From assembly GCA_947474455.1 (NCBI GenBank), contig CANJIL010000004.1:1-64000 (forward strand): a stretch of DNA of 64,000 nt, in the 5' to 3' direction. The DNA comes from Hyphomonadaceae bacterium. Lineage in GTDB: Bacteria; Pseudomonadota; Alphaproteobacteria; Caulobacterales; Hyphomonadaceae. Below the pieces are notes generated by a model. The model did not search any database and was not told the origin of the DNA. It saw nothing but the letters and a program-made list of their open reading frames with translations. A program made the position numbers and the translations under genes. Below are positions 63,129-64,000 of this stretch, piece after piece (position 1 is the stretch's first letter; the number at the start of each line of letters is the position of its first letter).

Positions 63129-63569
63129 ATGACGAAGAATTTTTTCGCTGCTCTGGCATTCTGCCTCACGCTTGCGCCGGCTGCGGCTGCGGATCCTTTT
63201 AACGTGAAGGTCGATCAGACGGTGACGCTAAAGCTAAGCCAGCCGGCGAACTCGGTCGTCGTCGGCAACGCGACGGTGGCTGATGTGGCGGTCCACGATC
63301 CGCGCACGCTGCTGGTGACAGGCAAGGCGTTCGGCTCGACAAACCTCACTGTTCTCGATCGCGCCGGCAACACAATCTATTCGAGCACGCTCAACGTCGG
63401 CGGCGAGGAAGACAACGGCCTCACGATCGTGCGCAGCGGCGCGACTTACTCATACTCGTGCATGGACAAGTGCCGCGCCACACCGATGGTTGGTGATGCA
63501 CCCAACCACTTCCAGGACGTTATGGGCACCGTCACTGCCAAGGCCCAGACCGCCAAGGGCGGCAACTAG
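63129..63569 (+). CDS. pilus assembly N-terminal-domain protein (stand-alone CpaC/RcpA N-terminal-like domain), exported
   Basis: Signal peptide; VDQTVTLKLSQPANSVVVGNATVADVAVHDPRTLLVTGKAFGSTNLTVLDRAGNTIYSSTLNV parallels the CpaC N-terminus; Cys-containing tail YSCMDKCRATPMVGD. Confidence 0.85.
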   Translation: MTKNFFAALAFCLTLAPAAAADPFNVKVDQTVTLKLSQPANSVVVGNATVADVAVHDPRTLLVTGKAFGSTNLTVLDRAGNTIYSSTLNVGGEEDNGLTIVRSGATYSYSCMDKCRATPMVGDAPNHFQDVMGTVTAKAQTAKGGN

Positions 63570-63591
63570 CTCTCGCCAACCGCCAAAAAAA

Positions 63592-64000
63592 TCAGGCGTG
63601 CGCCTGGCTCGAAGGCACGAGCTGGCCTTTCTCCCCTGTCGTCTTCTTCAAGGTCAACATCATCGCCAGTCCGATGATCATCAGCACCAGCACCGGTGAA
63701 AAACCGATTCGCTGGTCGTTGAACGTCCGTGTAAAGACTTCCGCCAGCAGCGGCCCCATCCACACCGTCGCTGTGCTGGAAAGCGCAAACAGGCCGAAGA
63801 ACTCGGCGGTCCGCTCCTTCGGCGCCAGCACGACGATCATGTAGCGGCTAGAGGAGATGTTCGCTGTGGCGAACGCGGCGATGACGCCAATCAGCAGAAG
63901 ATAGAACATGTCTGACAGCGTGCTGAAGATCGGCAGGCCATTCACGGCGAAGCCTGCCGGAACCAAACCATAGAAGATCGCATCCTGCGTCACACCCAGC
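63592..64000 (-). CDS. MFS transporter (UMF1-like), C-terminal part, truncated by the window edge
   Basis: IAAFATANISSSRYMIVVLAPKERTAEFFGLFALSSTATVWMGPLLAEVFT; frame is open to 64000. Confidence 0.8.
   Translation of the reverse strand, partial: LGVTQDAIFYGLVPAGFAVNGLPIFSTLSDMFYLLLIGVIAAFATANISSSRYMIVVLAPKERTAEFFGLFALSSTATVWMGPLLAEVFTRTFNDQRIGFSPVLVLMIIGLAMMLTLKKTTGEKGQLVPSSQAHA

Overview
The window is a GC-rich chromosomal segment that looks alphaproteobacterial. The taxon is inferred from gene content: ethylmalonyl-CoA pathway genes, a Caulobacter-type cpa/tad pilus locus, and the style of rpoD/dnaG. Coding density is high. Recognisable blocks are: two tandem exported methyltransferase-like paralogs; a PduO-type cobalamin adenosyltransferase next to a NADAR protein; etfBA; a GH46-like/peptidoglycan-binding membrane protein divergent from a large uncharacterised membrane protein; HupE plus a membrane-anchored partner; mltA; a YpfJ-type metallopeptidase; rpoD-dnaG; a leucyl aminopeptidase/MarR/NlpC operon; an orphan tadD-like gene; gluQRS; ecm and ccr; a Rieske oxygenase; a TetR/membrane-protein divergon with a perfect palindromic operator; a cytochrome c-PQQ propeller dehydrogenase; and a Flp/Tad pilus cluster (tadC, tadB, tadA, cpaE, cpaD, cpaC, cpaB, cpaA, flp pilin, plus a stand-alone CpaC-N-like protein). 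At least five accessory genes carry frameshifts or in-frame stops, while the core genes are intact. The observations most worth a second look are: a C9 mononucleotide tract just before the stop codon of the Flp pilin (possible contingency locus); an in-frame UGA exactly at a conserved Cys of a GFA-family protein (nonsense mutation or selenocysteine); a Lys/Ala/Pro-rich N-terminal extension on sigma-70; and the divergent GH46-like/membrane-protein locus. I saw no tRNA, rRNA, CRISPR array, prophage or transposase. No searches were run; family names come from motif recognition.
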